Assembly (NCBI GenBank): GCA_017311185.1
Contig: JAESUZ010002552.1
Coordinates: forward strand, 992,001-1,056,000
Source of the DNA: Proteles cristata cristata
Taxonomy: Eukaryota; Chordata; Mammalia; Carnivora; Hyaenidae
DNA length: 64,000 bases
Direction of reading: 5' to 3'
Position numbers and translations under genes: made by a program. Under the pieces are notes generated by a model. It saw only the letters and a list, made by a program, of their open reading frames with translations, ran no database searches and was not told the DNA's origin. Positions 11,430-22,440 of the stretch are shown piece after piece (position 1 is the stretch's first letter; each line of letters opens with the position of its first letter).

Positions 11430-11653
11430 GGGCGCCTGGGTGGTTTAGTCGGTTGAGCGTCCGACTTTTGCTTAGGTCATGATCTCACGGTTCGTGGGTT
11501 CGAGCCCCACGTCGGGCTCTGTGCTGACTGCCAGCTCGGAGCCTGGAGCCTGTTTGGGAGTCTGTGTCTCCCTCTCTCTCTGACCCTTCCCTGCTCACGC
11601 TGTCTCTCTCTCTCTCCTAGAAATAAATAAAAATATAAAAAATAAAATAAAAT
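11430..11653 (+). mobile_element. Felid CAN SINE, young subfamily
   Basis: The head GGGCGCCTGGGTGGTTTAG, the B-box GGTTCGAGCCC and an A-rich AATAAA tail are all present. It carries the GACTGCCAGCTC insertion shared with three other copies here and the CTAGAAATAAAT tail junction. Target duplications of 16 bases (11414-11429 and 11654-11669) differ at one base. A recent insertion. Confidence 0.93.
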
Positions 11654-11669
11654 AAAAAATTCTGTAAAG

Positions 11670-12872
11670 AGCCATGGCGAGAGCCGGTGACTGCGTAGTG
11701 TTTGGGACTTCTGACTTTGGGACCCACCCGGGCTCAGATCTGCGGTGGGCTGCTCTGTGCAGACCCTTCCCAGCCTGTGCCCCTCCCCACCATAACCTTC
11801 CCCATCCTCACCTTGATGCTTTGTCCCTGGATGTCTAGCCATGTGGCGACCCCAGGGAGAGTTTTGCCAACACAGTTTGCTCTTCGGGGGCTTTCCAGGG
11901 TGAGGGGATGATGTAGAGAGAGCCTCGCCATATTTATCAGCAAAACACCCGCTTTTCGGCTGCAGCTTTGCCCCAAGCGCTGTCTGCACAAGTCAGAAGC
12001 TTCCAGACTCTTCTGTAGCCCAGATGGTAACTGTGTTACTGCTCTATCAACACTCCCGGCCCGGGAGAGCCCTGTGGCCCCAGGGGTGGGGAACCAAGAC
12101 ATTTCCTCTTTGCCCCCCTGGTCCCTGCACGGAGCCCGGCCCCAGTGGATGAAGGATTGTCAGCAGGGGCAGAGAAGCTGATGCCTCAGGGACAGACGCG
12201 AGGGAATCATTCCTGTCCTAGGTTTCGTCTCGGATGTTCGGGGTGAGCAAGTGTGTCTTTCTCACTTGCCTTCCGCGTCCCCAACTCCACACAATGCCCC
12301 TCTTCCTGCTCCCTTCTCTACCCCCAGACCTGCGGGCACCTGCTTTCTCTTGTCTACCAAGGTGTTGATCTTCTCCAGCTCCACAGGCACGTTCTAGAGC
12401 TGTCTTGTCTGACCTCACGCACCGCAGCACCCTGTCCCTCTGTGCTGACTCCTCCCGCCCTGCGTGCCCATCATCACCACGGGAACGGCAGCACCCTGTC
12501 CTGGACGTAGGCGTGGGTCCCCTCCCAGCCCGCCTCTCTCCCTGCCAACCAGAACAGAACTTTCTGAATTGATCATTTACCGTGTGACTCCCGAATTTAA
12601 AATCCTCCGGGGGCTTCGAGTTATCTTTTCTTCAGCAGCCATAAATGTTTATTAAGTACCTACTGTGCACCAGGTCACTCTGGATAAAGTCCTAACCCCT
12701 GGGCACACACACAGGGCTGGCCCTGCCCCGTGTCCCCACCCCACCCTAGGTCGAATTTTCCAGGGGCTCCAACACTCCCGCACCTGAGTGTTTGCTCTCT
12801 GTTTCCCACCTGTGACACTCTCCCTTCTCGCCTTGTTCTGTCAGTCCCTCCTGGCTTTATGGCCTCATCTTC
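11670..12872. other. Unique sequence; short L2-like tail near 12640
   Basis: No gene. A short reverse L2-tail-like patch ('aaatgtttattaagtacc', about 12643-12690) is the only repeat sign. The remaining open frames are short and unconvincing. Confidence 0.45.
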
Positions 12873-13077
12873 TTTTTTTAATGTTTATTTGTTTATTTTT
12901 GAGAGAGAGAGAACACACGAAGGGGAGGGGCAGAGAGAGAGGGAGACACAGAATCTGAGGCTCCAGGTTCTGAGCTGTCAGCACAGAGCCCGACGTGGGG
13001 CTCAAACCCACAAATCATGAGATCATGACCTGAGCCCAAGTCAGATGCTCAACTGACTTGAGCATCTCAGGCGCCCC
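12873..13077 (-). mobile_element. Felid CAN SINE
   Basis: Reverse orientation: T-rich tail with TGTTTATTTGTTTATTTTTGAG, purine-rich middle, head ending CAGGCGCCCC. The head contains an unusual 'gacttgagcatctcagg' stretch in place of the normal anticodon-arm region, so it has suffered a local rearrangement. Confidence 0.88.
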
Positions 13078-13385
13078 TCATTCCCTTATCTTCTAAGACA
13101 GTTCTGGTATCTCTTCCCTTAGGAACCCTTTCCCAGTCACCAGGCTAGGTTATATGCCATCCAGGGTTCATGGAAACTACCAGGTACCCCCATGCTCCCC
13201 ATGACCTTGCGAGGCGCAGCCACATCACATGCAGATCCTCTTTCCGATGTGCCCAGCACAGTAGGGTCTCAGTTAGGCATTCTGAATGAATGGCTATACT
13301 CATTGGCTCCTGTTTATAATATAGCTTCTTCTTTATTTTTGAGTTTCCTTTTAATGTACATTCTGCAGCAGGGGCAAGCCTGCTG

Positions 13386-13640
13386 AATAATAATGACAGC
13401 TACAATTTATTAACTGCTTCCTATTTGTCAAGCATCTGATAAATTCTTAACATTCATTGTCTCATTAAATCCTCATTCTGTGAGGTAGGTACTATTAAAC
13501 CTTATTATTTCCATTTTACAGATAGGGAAATGGAGGCTTGGAGAGGTCAACTCTTGAACACTTGCCCATGAACCCCTGTGTCCAATGCCAGTGCTTGGCC
13601 ACTTGACCACTGGGCTACACGGCCCGCCACCCACCTCCTG
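13386..13640 (-). repeat. MIR SINE, nearly full length
   Basis: The full reverse MIR order is visible: 'aacattcattgtctcattaa', 'tgtgaggtaggtactattaa', 'ccattttacagatagggaaa' and a final tRNA-like part near 13600. Confidence 0.78.
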
Positions 13641-14504
13641 GATTCACCTACCTGGGCTAGCCCTCTGCAGAGGAGGCTCAGATGTCCCAGCCTCCTAGGT
13701 GAGGCTCTGTGTCTCCCCTCCTGCACCAAGCAGCAGAGGGGAGGCTTGTCACCCCAGTCTTAGGCTGGTTTCTTTTTGGGAGCAGCTCAGTCATGGCCTG
13801 GAGGACAGCATGGATGGGGAGTCTGCTCCCCACTGGGTGGCTATTGAGTGCTGGTGGAACAGAATGTTTGGGTGGGTGCAGAGCTTTAAGCCCCCCACCC
13901 CCACTCCCGAGACTCCCTTAACCTTGGCTGGGAGTCTGTGGCAGGGCTAGATGACTGGACAGCGGCCATGATGGGAGAGCAGGGGGCCGGGCCAGCTGCA
14001 GCTGGTGCAACCCTTCCAGAGCACCCTCGCCCCCCTCGCTGAGATCAAGTCACTTAGCAGGGCTCCTGCGAGACCAGCTGTGCAGCCAATCACAGCCCGG
14101 TGGGGGGCTGGCTGCCTCCAATGGGGAGGAAAAATGCTTCAAAGCCTGCCTTCCCAGCTAGAAATTCCTCTGGGGAAGCAAGTTCTAGAACCAATGACCG
14201 AAGCAGCCTTTCTTCTGCCTCACTTCCAGGAAGAAGTGGCCCCGGGCTCAGGGTGGGGCTGGAAATGACCTTCTGGGTTGCAGAGCAAGTCCTTAAGGGC
14301 CCAGCTCCGGCTGGGGCTCCTGACACACTGAGAAACTGCCATGAGCAGTAAGATTTGATCCCAAGAAACAGGAACCAAAGTTTTTCAACAACCCCTCCTG
14401 GAGGGAGGGTTTGCCCCAGAGGTGTTTATGCTATTATTCTACTCCCTTATAGCATCTTATTTTGGGCTTGCATTTGAATCCTTGGGGGAAAACCCCAATA
14501 TGGT
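13641..14504. other. GC-rich unique sequence, nothing recognised
   Basis: Open frames below 90 codons without domains. No repeat recognised. Confidence 0.45.
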
Positions 14505-14559
14505 GTGGAGCAGGTAGCTCCACAGGATCCTGGGGATCCTGTTAAAATGCAGACTCTGG
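14505..14559. repeat. MER5A-like remnant, 5' part
   Basis: The block 'ctgttaaaatgcagactctg' is typical of MER5-family elements. It is interrupted by the SINE that follows and resumes at 14780. Confidence 0.45.
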
Positions 14560-14763
14560 GGGTGCGTGGGTGGCTCAGTCAGTTAAGTGTCCGACTTCAG
14601 CTCAGGTTATGATCTCATGGTTTGTGGGTTCAAGCCCTGTGTCGGGCTCTGTGCTGACAGCTCGGAGCCTGGAGCCTGCTTCGGATTCTGTGTCTCCCTC
14701 TCTTTCTCTACCGCTCTGTCTCTGTCTCTCAAAAATAAATAAACATTAAAAAATTTTTTTAAT
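14560..14763 (+). mobile_element. Felid CAN SINE
   Basis: Head GGTGCGTGGGTGGCTCAG, weakened B-box GGTTCAAGCCC, CT-rich middle, tail AAAAATAAATAAACATT. Perfect 16-base target duplications (14544-14559 and 14764-14779). It is inserted into a MER5A-like element. Confidence 0.94.
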
Positions 14764-14779
14764 AAAATGCAGACTCTGG

Positions 14780-14844
14780 TTCACAGATCTGACCTGGGGC
14801 CTAAGACTCTGCATTTCTTAGAGGCTCCCAGGTGGTGTCAAAGC
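14780..14844. repeat. MER5A-like remnant, 3' part
   Basis: Continues the element split by the SINE: 'cctggggcctaagactctgc' and 'cttagaggctcccaggtg'. Confidence 0.45.
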
Positions 14845-15050
14845 TGTAAGTCAAGGACAGTGGGCTGTCACCGTTTCCCAACTATGAGACCTGGAGCACA
14901 TTATTTAATCCCTCCAAGGCTCAGTCTCTCATCCATAAAATAGGGATGAGAAGAGCTACCTACCGGGCCTCAGAGGGTATGTCAGGTGATCAGTCAGTAG
15001 GGGAGATGCAGCTAAAGTAAGGGGCACAGAGCAGGTGTTCAACGCCTAAA
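14845..15050 (+). repeat. MIR SINE
   Basis: Forward MIR blocks: 'aactatgagacctggagcac', 'ctcagtctctcatccataaa', 'atagggatgagaagagctac', then 'gagcaggtgttcaacgcc'. Confidence 0.65.
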
Positions 15051-15059
15051 TCCTCTTCC

Positions 15060-15245
15060 CTCATTCAAAGTGCTTTTGCATTCTGCTTCACTTGAGCCCA
15101 TGGAGCAAGTGTAGCAGATGCTATTCACCCTTCTTTGCAGATGAAGAATCACTCACACCGTCAATTAGTGGCCGAAGGGCACTAGACCCTGGGATTCCTG
15201 CCCCAAGTTCCACATTCTTCCCACTACGGCACATTCCTTCCCAGT
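15060..15245 (-). repeat. MIR-like SINE
   Basis: Reverse blocks 'ctttgcagatgaagaatcac' and 'caattagtggccgaagggc', with a tRNA-like end. Diverged. Confidence 0.5.
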
Positions 15246-16184
15246 CATAATGGAGATCCATGTGTCTGTCAGATATGGGGCCAGTTGGTACCTATGGTGA
15301 AAATCCTGACAATATGGTAGAGATCTGCGCAAGGCTGTCACTGGGCAGGCAGCCATGGCTGGCCTTCTGGAATCCTCGGGGGAGAGCTTGGAACTTGGAA
15401 GACGATGTTCCCATTACATGGCTCCCCTCTGGGCCTGCCTGCGCATTGATCCCAGCAAGCATTTCAGGAAGGAACAAATGCTTGGACCATCTTCCCCCAC
15501 AGGCAAGGAAGCAAGTGACGGAGAGACATCTCCTGTTGACTGGAGAGTCTTCTTCTCCCCTTGGCCACAGCTATCAGAGGCATTGGCAGAGACAGGGCTC
15601 AGAGAAGAGAGCAAGAGGTGGCCGTGGCCAGGCTCCGCAGCTCTGGGAAGGCTGGAACAGTCCAGAACATTCCTCCGGTCCTCCCAGCCCACCCCACTGC
15701 ACGTTGGCGACGGTGTATCAACTGCTCTGGACAAGGCTCAGGAGAACTGGCCGGGACTCCCAGCGCCTCTTACATACTGTTCATTCACCTTCCCGGGGCA
15801 GCCCCACCACACAGTTCTTGGTCTTGTGGTCAGAAAAGCCAGCACAGGCTCCAAGAAAGCAAAAGGCACATCCGATTCTAGACCAGGGACATGATCTTCT
15901 GGATTGTGTGACATTTGGGTTGAGCCCTGTTGAAGCCAGGTCTTCTGATTCCCGTTGGACTGCTTGGCATAAAGGAATTCCAGAGAGCATTCCCAGATTT
16001 GACATTTCCAGTTCGGCCACGTGTGATTATCCCCAAAGGCCTTCCACGTGGACCCCTTTGTCATTTTGCTGAGACAGGAAAGAGAGTCCCATGTGCTGTG
16101 AGGCTGATGAGTAGCAGTGGTGAGCTCTCAGTTACTGGGGAGCTAATCGGAGACCCTGCCTTGTGTCTGTCTGTCTGGTGAGGC
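15246..16184. other. Unique block with a 270-codon open frame; no gene called
   Basis: A frame open from 15260 to 16072 (plus) is the longest in the window. Frames of 179 codons (plus) and about 106-108 codons (minus) overlap it, so stop codons are scarce in several frames at once. The predicted peptide has no domain, signal peptide, membrane segment or repeat I recognise, and its start lies at the edge of a MIR. I do not call a gene. Confidence 0.4.
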
Positions 16185-16300
16185 CCATCTTGATGAATTG
16201 TCACAGCTTCCCTGGGAGGTCACCGGTCTTCATGTTACAGATGAGAGAATGGAAGCATTACACAGTGTGTACAATCAGACCTTTGGGGACATAGAGGCAT
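16185..16300 (-). repeat. MIR-like fragment
   Basis: 'catgttacagatgagagaat' with 'ggaagcattacacagtgtg' fits the reverse MIR core, weakly. Confidence 0.42.
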
Positions 16301-16824
16301 TAAGGTATAGATTCCTCTAGTGTCCAGAGTCCCCTGTACCTTATTTGTAGGGAATCCTCAAGGCTAACAGGAAAGGAAGAAGCAATGAGGACTGGACATG
16401 TCGCAGAGTCCGTGACGTCAGTGGAACTTCTAGAAGAAACGCTGAACTCCTTCTGGCAGCTCAGGACGCTTCTGGAATATCCCACCAGAAGGGCGTGGCT
16501 TTAGTTGGGCAGCGGGCACCCCTGCTGTGTTAGGTCACCAGCACCCCAGCTGTTAGCCCAGGACCAAGTTAGTTCCAACCTCACCTGGACCAAGGCCAGG
16601 CATCGCAGGCCTCATCGCCAGCTTAATCATCCAGCCTGGCTTGCAGACACAGTCATCAAGCGCTTCTACATGCGTGGTGTCATTAGGTCCTCTTGACACT
16701 GAGGTAGAGTAGGGTGGGCATCGCAAACACCCAGGAAAAGAGCTCAAGGCATTCTGCTCAGGTCACAAAAAAGTGGGGACTCCAACCAAGGCCTTCACAT
16801 TTGCATGACAACCTGTAGCTTCCC
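16301..16824. other. Unique sequence, nothing recognised
   Basis: No gene or repeat that I can support. Confidence 0.4.
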
Positions 16825-16990
16825 TTAGTAGCCAACCTGCATATTCCCCAGGATACCCGATGAAACGCAAAACACGTTTATGGACGCCGTCTTATTTTAA
16901 TTCCGCAACAACCCTGAGAGGCAGACCAAAGTAGGTAACATCATCTTCGTTTTCGGATGGAGATTCTGAGGGGCTCCACTTGTGCCCAAT
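16825..16990 (-). repeat. MIR-like fragment
   Basis: 'ccgcaacaaccctgagaggc' and 'gtaggtaacatcatcttcg' match the reverse MIR core order. Confidence 0.45.
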
Positions 16991-17079
16991 GGTTCTGTTG
17001 GGACAAGCGGGGAGGGCGGGTTAGATGTCAAGAAAGGCAGGGGAGTGCAGGAGCTATAGAAGCATTCCAGCTAAGTGCC

Positions 17080-17165
17080 CCATTTAGAGCCTTGCTAGAG
17101 CATTCTTGCTGCTTTCACAAAAGGCTGTTAATTAAATTAATTGTCCTTGTTAATAGGCTTTGAGG
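17080..17165. other. Small AT-rich candidate regulatory patch
   Basis: An AT-rich patch with 'tgttaattaaattaattgtc' and nearby 'cttgttaataggcttt', i.e. several overlapping TAATTA-type homeodomain cores, and no repeat signature. Possibly a short conserved element; inference from composition only. Confidence 0.28.
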
Positions 17166-17435
17166 GGTTCCCTAGGGCAGCACAAAGATCTAGACAAGGG
17201 GCAGGAGGGAGTGGCTAACTTCTGGAAAACTGCAGTGCCTCTGGGTCGCCTCCCCAGCGGTGAAGGTGCCTGCTCATGGCTGGACATCTTCTCCTGCCTC
17301 CATGGAGACGGCACCCTAGCCAATGAATGCCTTTTACCATTGTCCTTGACCCAGAGGTGTGGGACCCCTTGTGGAGCGAGGTAGGGCCTGCCTGTGTCTT
17401 TTGTGTGTGCATGTGCATAAGGACGGGCATGGCTA

Positions 17436-17655
17436 GGGGCGCCTGGGTGGCTCATTCGGTTAAACTTTGGACTTTGGCTCAGGTCATGATCTCACTTCAC
17501 GGTTCGAGCCCCGTGTCAGGTTCTGTGCTGACAGCTCAGAGCCTGGAGCTTGTTTCAGATTTTATGTCTCCCTCTCTCTCTGCTCATCCCCCACTCGTGC
17601 TCTGTCTCTCTCTGTCTCAAAAATAAATAAACCATGTTAAAAAAATTTAAAGAAT
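17436..17655 (+). mobile_element. Felid CAN SINE
   Basis: Head GGGGCGCCTGGGTGGCTCAT, B-box region slightly shortened ('cacggttcgagccccg'), CT-rich middle, tail AAAAATAAATAAACCATG. Perfect 11-base target duplications GGGCATGGCTA (17425-17435 and 17656-17666). Confidence 0.93.
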
Positions 17656-17688
17656 GGGCATGGCTATCATGTTCTCTGTGCATGCAGA

Positions 17689-17693
<5 letters not shown>

Positions 17694-17721
<28 letters not shown>
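17694..17721. repeat. (TG)n microsatellite
   Basis: About fourteen uninterrupted TG units; a likely polymorphic marker. Confidence 0.95.
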
Positions 17722-17722
<1 letters not shown>

Positions 17723-18504
17723 ACATGCATGCCTGTGTGGTCACATGTGAACCTGTGACCAATGGGCATCACCCCCCAGCTGAGTCCCTCCTCAGAGAGC
17801 ATACAGCTATCTCCTCTAGCCCTGGCCCGGCTTGTCCCTGTGGCCTGCCATGGCGGTGAGTTGTCACACGCAACCATCAACTCCACAGTGTCTCCTTTAC
17901 GGGGAAGCCAGGACAGGCAGGGAATTTATCAAACATTACTTAAAATAGTCCTCCAGCTTCTTGCTCCCTCTCTCGATGCTGTCTGATTCTCGATTGTTCT
18001 TTCTGTCTCTTGTTTTCCTGCCTGGAGATTGACAGCCTCCTGCTAACCCAGCCTTAGAAGTACCAGGTGCTGGTGGAACTGACACTTCCCTCTGCCTCAA
18101 CCTCCGTCCCACTGCTAACTGCTCCCCGGCTGACTCGGGTGTCCCTGTAGTTGCCACTGTCTGTATGTCTGCACGCCAGGCTGATGGATGAGGCCGGGTC
18201 CTCCGCATTGCAGAACACTCAGGATCCAGGGACACATACACTCTGATCTGCTGAGTTATGGACTCGCTAATGAGCCTCTTCCTGACACGAGCAAGCCCGG
18301 TACTGTCCTAATTTCGCCCTGTTCCCTAGTCTCTAGCCTTTTAAGCAGACCCACATCCTGTGACCCTGTGAACCAGTCGGCTGTCCTCTTAAGAGATTTG
18401 AGAGGATGAGACGAATTTGCATTCTTCGTCATCTCCACTTCCAAGACGAAGGAGCCAAGGGCAGCCAGGGGAAAGAGAGTTCTGTTATCGGGAAACAATG
18501 GTGC
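17722..18504. other. Unique sequence, nothing recognised
   Basis: Open frames of up to about 100 codons without domains; no repeat recognised. Confidence 0.4.
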
Positions 18505-18650
18505 GGAAGTAGCTACAGTTTGCCAAGTGCTGCGCTAGGTGCTTGAAGCTGTTGTCTCGGTGCATTCCGTGAGGTGGGGGAAGTGAGAACGGGAGAAAAG
18601 AGACTCAGAGGAGCTGAGTAGCCCGCCCTACGTCATGATCTCAGGCAACA
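18505..18650 (-). repeat. MIR-like fragment
   Basis: Reverse MIR-type order: 'gccaagtgctgcgctaggtg', 'cgtgaggtgggggaagtgag' and 'agactcagaggagctgagta'. Confidence 0.5.
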
Positions 18651-19539
18651 GAAACGGGCTCCAGCTCACTTCAACAGAAAAGGAAATGTGGGGGGAGATA
18701 CTGATAGTTCACAGAATGTATGGGAAGCTTGAGGCACATGTGTGAACCAAGATGGCGAGTGAAGGTCAAGACCACACCAAGAAGAGTCTGTTAGGAGACG
18801 CTAGATGCTGGATGTCACTTCAGCCACTGCCAAAATGCATTTCAAATTCTTTCTGTGCCTTTATATCCCTATCTTAAAACCCAGAGTCCCAAGTGGTATC
18901 AGCTGAGGGCGAGTAGGTCATGATGCCAGGGTCAGGGCACCTGTCTTGGATCCTGACTCCTACCAAGAATCACCTGAAGGGCTCCCAAATACAGAAAGGG
19001 GCTTCCAGAACTGAGCTGCCAACATCTAATGAGGCAACAAACCAGACCGGTGCTCCCAGCCACCAGACAGCAGGGCAGAGGCTGAGCGAGCTCAGAGCCA
19101 CATCTTCCTGGTTCCGAACCATGCGCCCTCTCTACCACCACCAGGGGCAGAGAGCCAGATTGTTTCACAACTGGTAGGGTACCAACGCTGGCCAATCAGA
19201 GGTAGAGGCCACCAGAAATAAGGAGTCTCTCATGGCAATGCCCAAAGCCGATTGCCCATTCTAGATGCAAAGCGAAATTAGAACTCAAGGCTCCTCACAT
19301 GCCTAGGAGCCCATGCTTCCCAAACTTTTCCATAGACAATGATAATACCTGATGGCACACTGGGGTAAGCGTGAGACAACTGAGAAAGGTGGTGAGGAGG
19401 GAAGGAGGGAGAGGTGGCGGGGGGGATGTATGGTTTGGTAGGGGAGAGCTCATTATATTTTCCTTACATCATATTATTATGGTATAAATAAAATAAAATC
19501 TCTCTGAACTCCAGGGTTTGATAGCCAACCACCTGCTTG
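18651..19539. other. Unique sequence, nothing recognised
   Basis: No gene. A few blocks (18660-18800) faintly resemble an old transposon but I cannot assign them. Confidence 0.4.
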
Positions 19540-19892
19540 ACACATCCATCTAGAAGTATGATAGGTGTCTCAAAAATGGCGTATGTACATCAGACACCTG
19601 ACCTCCCCGCCGTCACTGCCAACTTGCTATATCTGCTATCTCTCCCAGCTCAGTTATTGGTCTTGTTGATCCATCTGGCTGCTCAGACTAAAGCCTGTGG
19701 AGTCACCTCTGACTCCTTCTTTTGTGTTCTACAGCCTCTTCGTAGTCTGTGTATGTGTGTAGTATGTAGTATGTAGGTACACACACTACATCCGAAACTC
19801 CTCTGGCCTCTTAACTTTAGAGTATGTTCACAAACCAACCACGTTCATCGCAATTTATTTGTTCCAAACCATTATCACTTCTCCCCTGAATC
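19540..19892 (+). repeat. L2 LINE 3' part, first segment
   Basis: Forward L2-type sequence ('cctctgactccttcttttgt', 'aaccattatcacttctcccc') that continues after two SINE insertions, at 20368. Non-coding remnant. Confidence 0.6.
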
Positions 19893-20117
19893 TTTTTTTT
19901 TTTTTTATGTTTTATGTATTTCTAGGAGAGAGAGAGAGAGAGAGACAGCGTGAGCAGGGGAGGGTCAGAGAGAGAGGGAGTCACAGACTGAAACAGGCTC
20001 CAGGCTCTGAGCTGGCAGTCAGCACAGAGCCCGACGCGGGGCTCGAACCCACGAACCGCTAGATCATGACCTAAGCGAAAGTCGGACGCTTAACTAACTA
20101 AGCCACCCAGGCGCCCC
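19893..20117 (-). mobile_element. Felid CAN SINE, young subfamily
   Basis: Reverse orientation with T-tail, TATTTCTAGGAGAGAG junction, the insertion seen on this strand as GAGCTGGCAGTCAGCAC, and head CCCAGGCGCCCC. It sits between copies of the target TCTCCCCTGAAT (19880-19891 and 20118-20130). It is inserted in an L2 element. Confidence 0.94.
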
Positions 20118-20130
20118 TCTCCCCTGAATT

Positions 20131-20351
20131 CTTTTTTGTTTAACATTTATTGATTTATTTTGAGAGAAAGAGAGAGAAAGTGAGCGAGAGAGGAGCGGGG
20201 AGAGAGAGAGGGAAGAGAGAGAATCCCAAGGAGGCCCCACATTGTCAGCGCAGATTCCGACACAGGGGCTCGATCTCATGAACCGTGAGATCATGACATG
20301 AGCAGAAATCAAGAGTCTGAGGCTTAACCAAGTGAGCCACCCAGGCGCCCC
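20131..20351 (-). mobile_element. Felid CAN SINE, second copy in the same target
   Basis: A different, older-looking SINE in the same orientation. It is separated from the previous one only by a 13-base target copy and followed by a third copy of that target near 20355. Tail TAACATTTATTGATTTATTTTG, head GCCACCCAGGCGCCCC. Two insertions used the same L2 target site. Confidence 0.94.
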
Positions 20352-20367
20352 TCTTCTCCCCTGAATT

Positions 20368-21012
20368 CTTACAATAGCCGCCTAACTAGTCTGCCTACTC
20401 TGATCCCCATGCCTGCAGACTTTTCTCAGTACAATGGCCAGAATGATCCTTAGAAGTGTCAGATAAGGTCACTTTTCTGCTACAAGCCCCGGATGGCTCC
20501 TTAGTTCCCGGAGTTAGGAGCAGCGGTCTTAAAATATCCCACAAGCCCCCTTATAATCTGTTCTCCATTGCCTCTCTAACTTCGTCTTCTACTACTTCTC
20601 TCTTCCACTCACTTCCACTCACTCCTCTCCAGCCACTCCCCTCCTCTCTTTGCTGTTCAATGAACACACCAAACTTGCGCTGCCCCAGGGCCCTTGCACT
20701 TGGCCTTTCCTTTGCTCGAATTTTCTTCCACAGATGTCTGCCTGGCTGATTTCCTCACCTCCTGCAAATCTTTGTTCAAATGTCACCTTCTCAGTAAGGC
20801 CTACCCCGACCATCTTGTTTTCTCAATCTCTTTTACTCAGCTCGATTTTTTTCCTTTTCATTACTCATCACCTCACGTGCTGTATTATACTGTTAGTTGT
20901 TCTTTGCCTCTCTCTGCTAAAATGTAAACTCCAAAGGACAGAGGTCTTTGTTTATTTACGGATAGATTTGCCCAGCTTTCAAATCATATTTGTTGAAGGA
21001 GCGAATCAAAAC
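20368..21012 (+). repeat. L2 LINE 3' part, second segment
   Basis: A long ordered match to the L2 3' region: 'caatggccagaatgatcctt', 'cccagggcccttgcacttgg', 'gcaaatctttgttcaaatgt', 'caccttctcagtaaggccta', 'aatgtaaactccaaaggaca', then a 'catatttgttgaagga' end. No intact reading frame. Confidence 0.85.
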
Positions 21013-21029
21013 ACAAACTCTCAGGGATG

Positions 21030-21430
21030 ACATTAAAATTTTAAATTTGCATAGAATTTAGATTTCGAAAATTAGAAAACATTTCCTGATTTTTAGATGG
21101 TAATGTAATGTTTCCATGAACATAACCCTCTGTATCGGGTTTTACGTTTGAAATGTCTCGATGCCATTCTTGTTCCAAGTTTTCAATACAGATCTCTTCC
21201 AATTCTTGATAATCTTCATTGACAAGAAACTTTATGCGCCAAAGTCAGCAGCACATTCCAACTTTTACAACAGTTGAAATTGTAGCTCAAGCCCCTCGGA
21301 GAGCTCTCCCTTTTCTTTCATTGACAAATGTAATGTTCAAATATCTTGTGATGACACTAATGGCTTTGAATGCTCTGGAACTTTTTCATAGCAAGTATTT
21401 CAAGATAATGCTGAGGCTCTAATTTGTAGC
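21030..21430. other. Candidate conserved non-coding element
   Basis: AT-rich, repeat-free sequence directly after the L2, with retained CpGs ('tttacgtttg', 'ctcgatgcc', 'tgcgccaaag') and several ATTG/CAAT cores. A frame of 67 codons is open but shows no domain. It could be an old enhancer or an unrecognised ancient repeat. Confidence 0.33.
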
Positions 21431-21961
21431 AGGTGTGTGCATTTTTGGAGCAGCTGCCCTGCAGCTTGCTCGGGTGCCCCTCGAAGGGCCCAGAAGCTGG
21501 AAATGTTTAGAAGCGCTTGATATTCGTGAAGCTTCAGAGTTGGGCCACTCCTTGGAAGAGCCTCTGCGAGCAGCGCCACCCCCCTCAAATCTGTGTCTTG
21601 CCCTTGGTGCTCCAAACCAAAAGTCCCCCAGCCCCCCAACAATAAATGGCAGCGGCCTGTTCTGAGCAGGCAATTCAAGTTCACTCCCAGGCACAGGAAC
21701 ATCTCCTGGGCCACGTTTAGCACATCACGGTGCGGCGAGCGTGAAGGAGTAGTTCAGGGTCACTGCTGAGGAAGGCCATGGGACGCACTGTGATACCCTG
21801 CTCCGCTCCTGTTACTTTCCAAGGAACCTTGGGAAAGGCGCTCCAATAGCCCCGCCCCCACCTGCTGCTCTGCAGAACTTTGAGGCCCAATAGCAGCTCA
21901 TCAGTGTGACACGCCCCCCCCTTCCCCCCCCACCCCCGGTTGGGAAGCTCTACTTGGGAAC
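21431..21961. other. Unique GC-rich sequence with C-rich run
   Basis: No gene. Contains a C-rich simple run at 21912-21938. Small open frames on both strands overlap (up to 107 codons) without domains. Confidence 0.42.
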
Positions 21962-22080
21962 CTGGGGCTGGAGTCTCACTTGTGCGCTTACCAGCCCCGG
22001 CCAGGTCGCCTCACTTCTCCAAACTTAGGTTTCCTCATCTATATAGATGGGGAGTTTGGATAGAATGAATGCTTCTCGAA
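21962..22080 (+). repeat. MIR fragment
   Basis: Forward MIR blocks: 'aggtcgcctcacttctccaa' and 'ggtttcctcatctatatag'. Confidence 0.52.
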
Positions 22081-22099
22081 GGCTTGTCATGGACCCTAG

Positions 22100-22440
22100 G
22101 AAACTGGGAAATGCCTCGGGGATAATTCACAAAGAGGTGGGAACAGAAAGGGTCCAAGTGGAAAAGACTTTTCCTCATGTCCCTCTTCAACCAGAACACC
22201 TCCGAAAACATATCTGTTTCCGATATGGATATCCCGCAGAAGATTCTGGTACAAAGCGAGTTCCCACTGCTCACATAAAAAGCTTGAAAGCCAGTGTATC
22301 CATTGGGAACGATCTCTCTCTCCTAGACCCCCTACCTCCCATTGTCCTTTTGTTCAAGAGGAAAATCGTTCTAATTGAACTTTTAATCAATGTATAATTA
22401 TAAATAAATGCCATCTTTCTTTAATAAAAATAAGGCCAAG
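22100..22440. other. Possible conserved non-coding patch
   Basis: Repeat-free block whose second half is AT-rich with 'ttctaattgaacttttaatc' and 'gtataattataaataaatgc', giving several TAAT/ATTA cores, and some CpGs in the first half. A 116-codon open frame (22047-22397) crosses it without a recognisable domain. Weak candidate. Confidence 0.28.
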
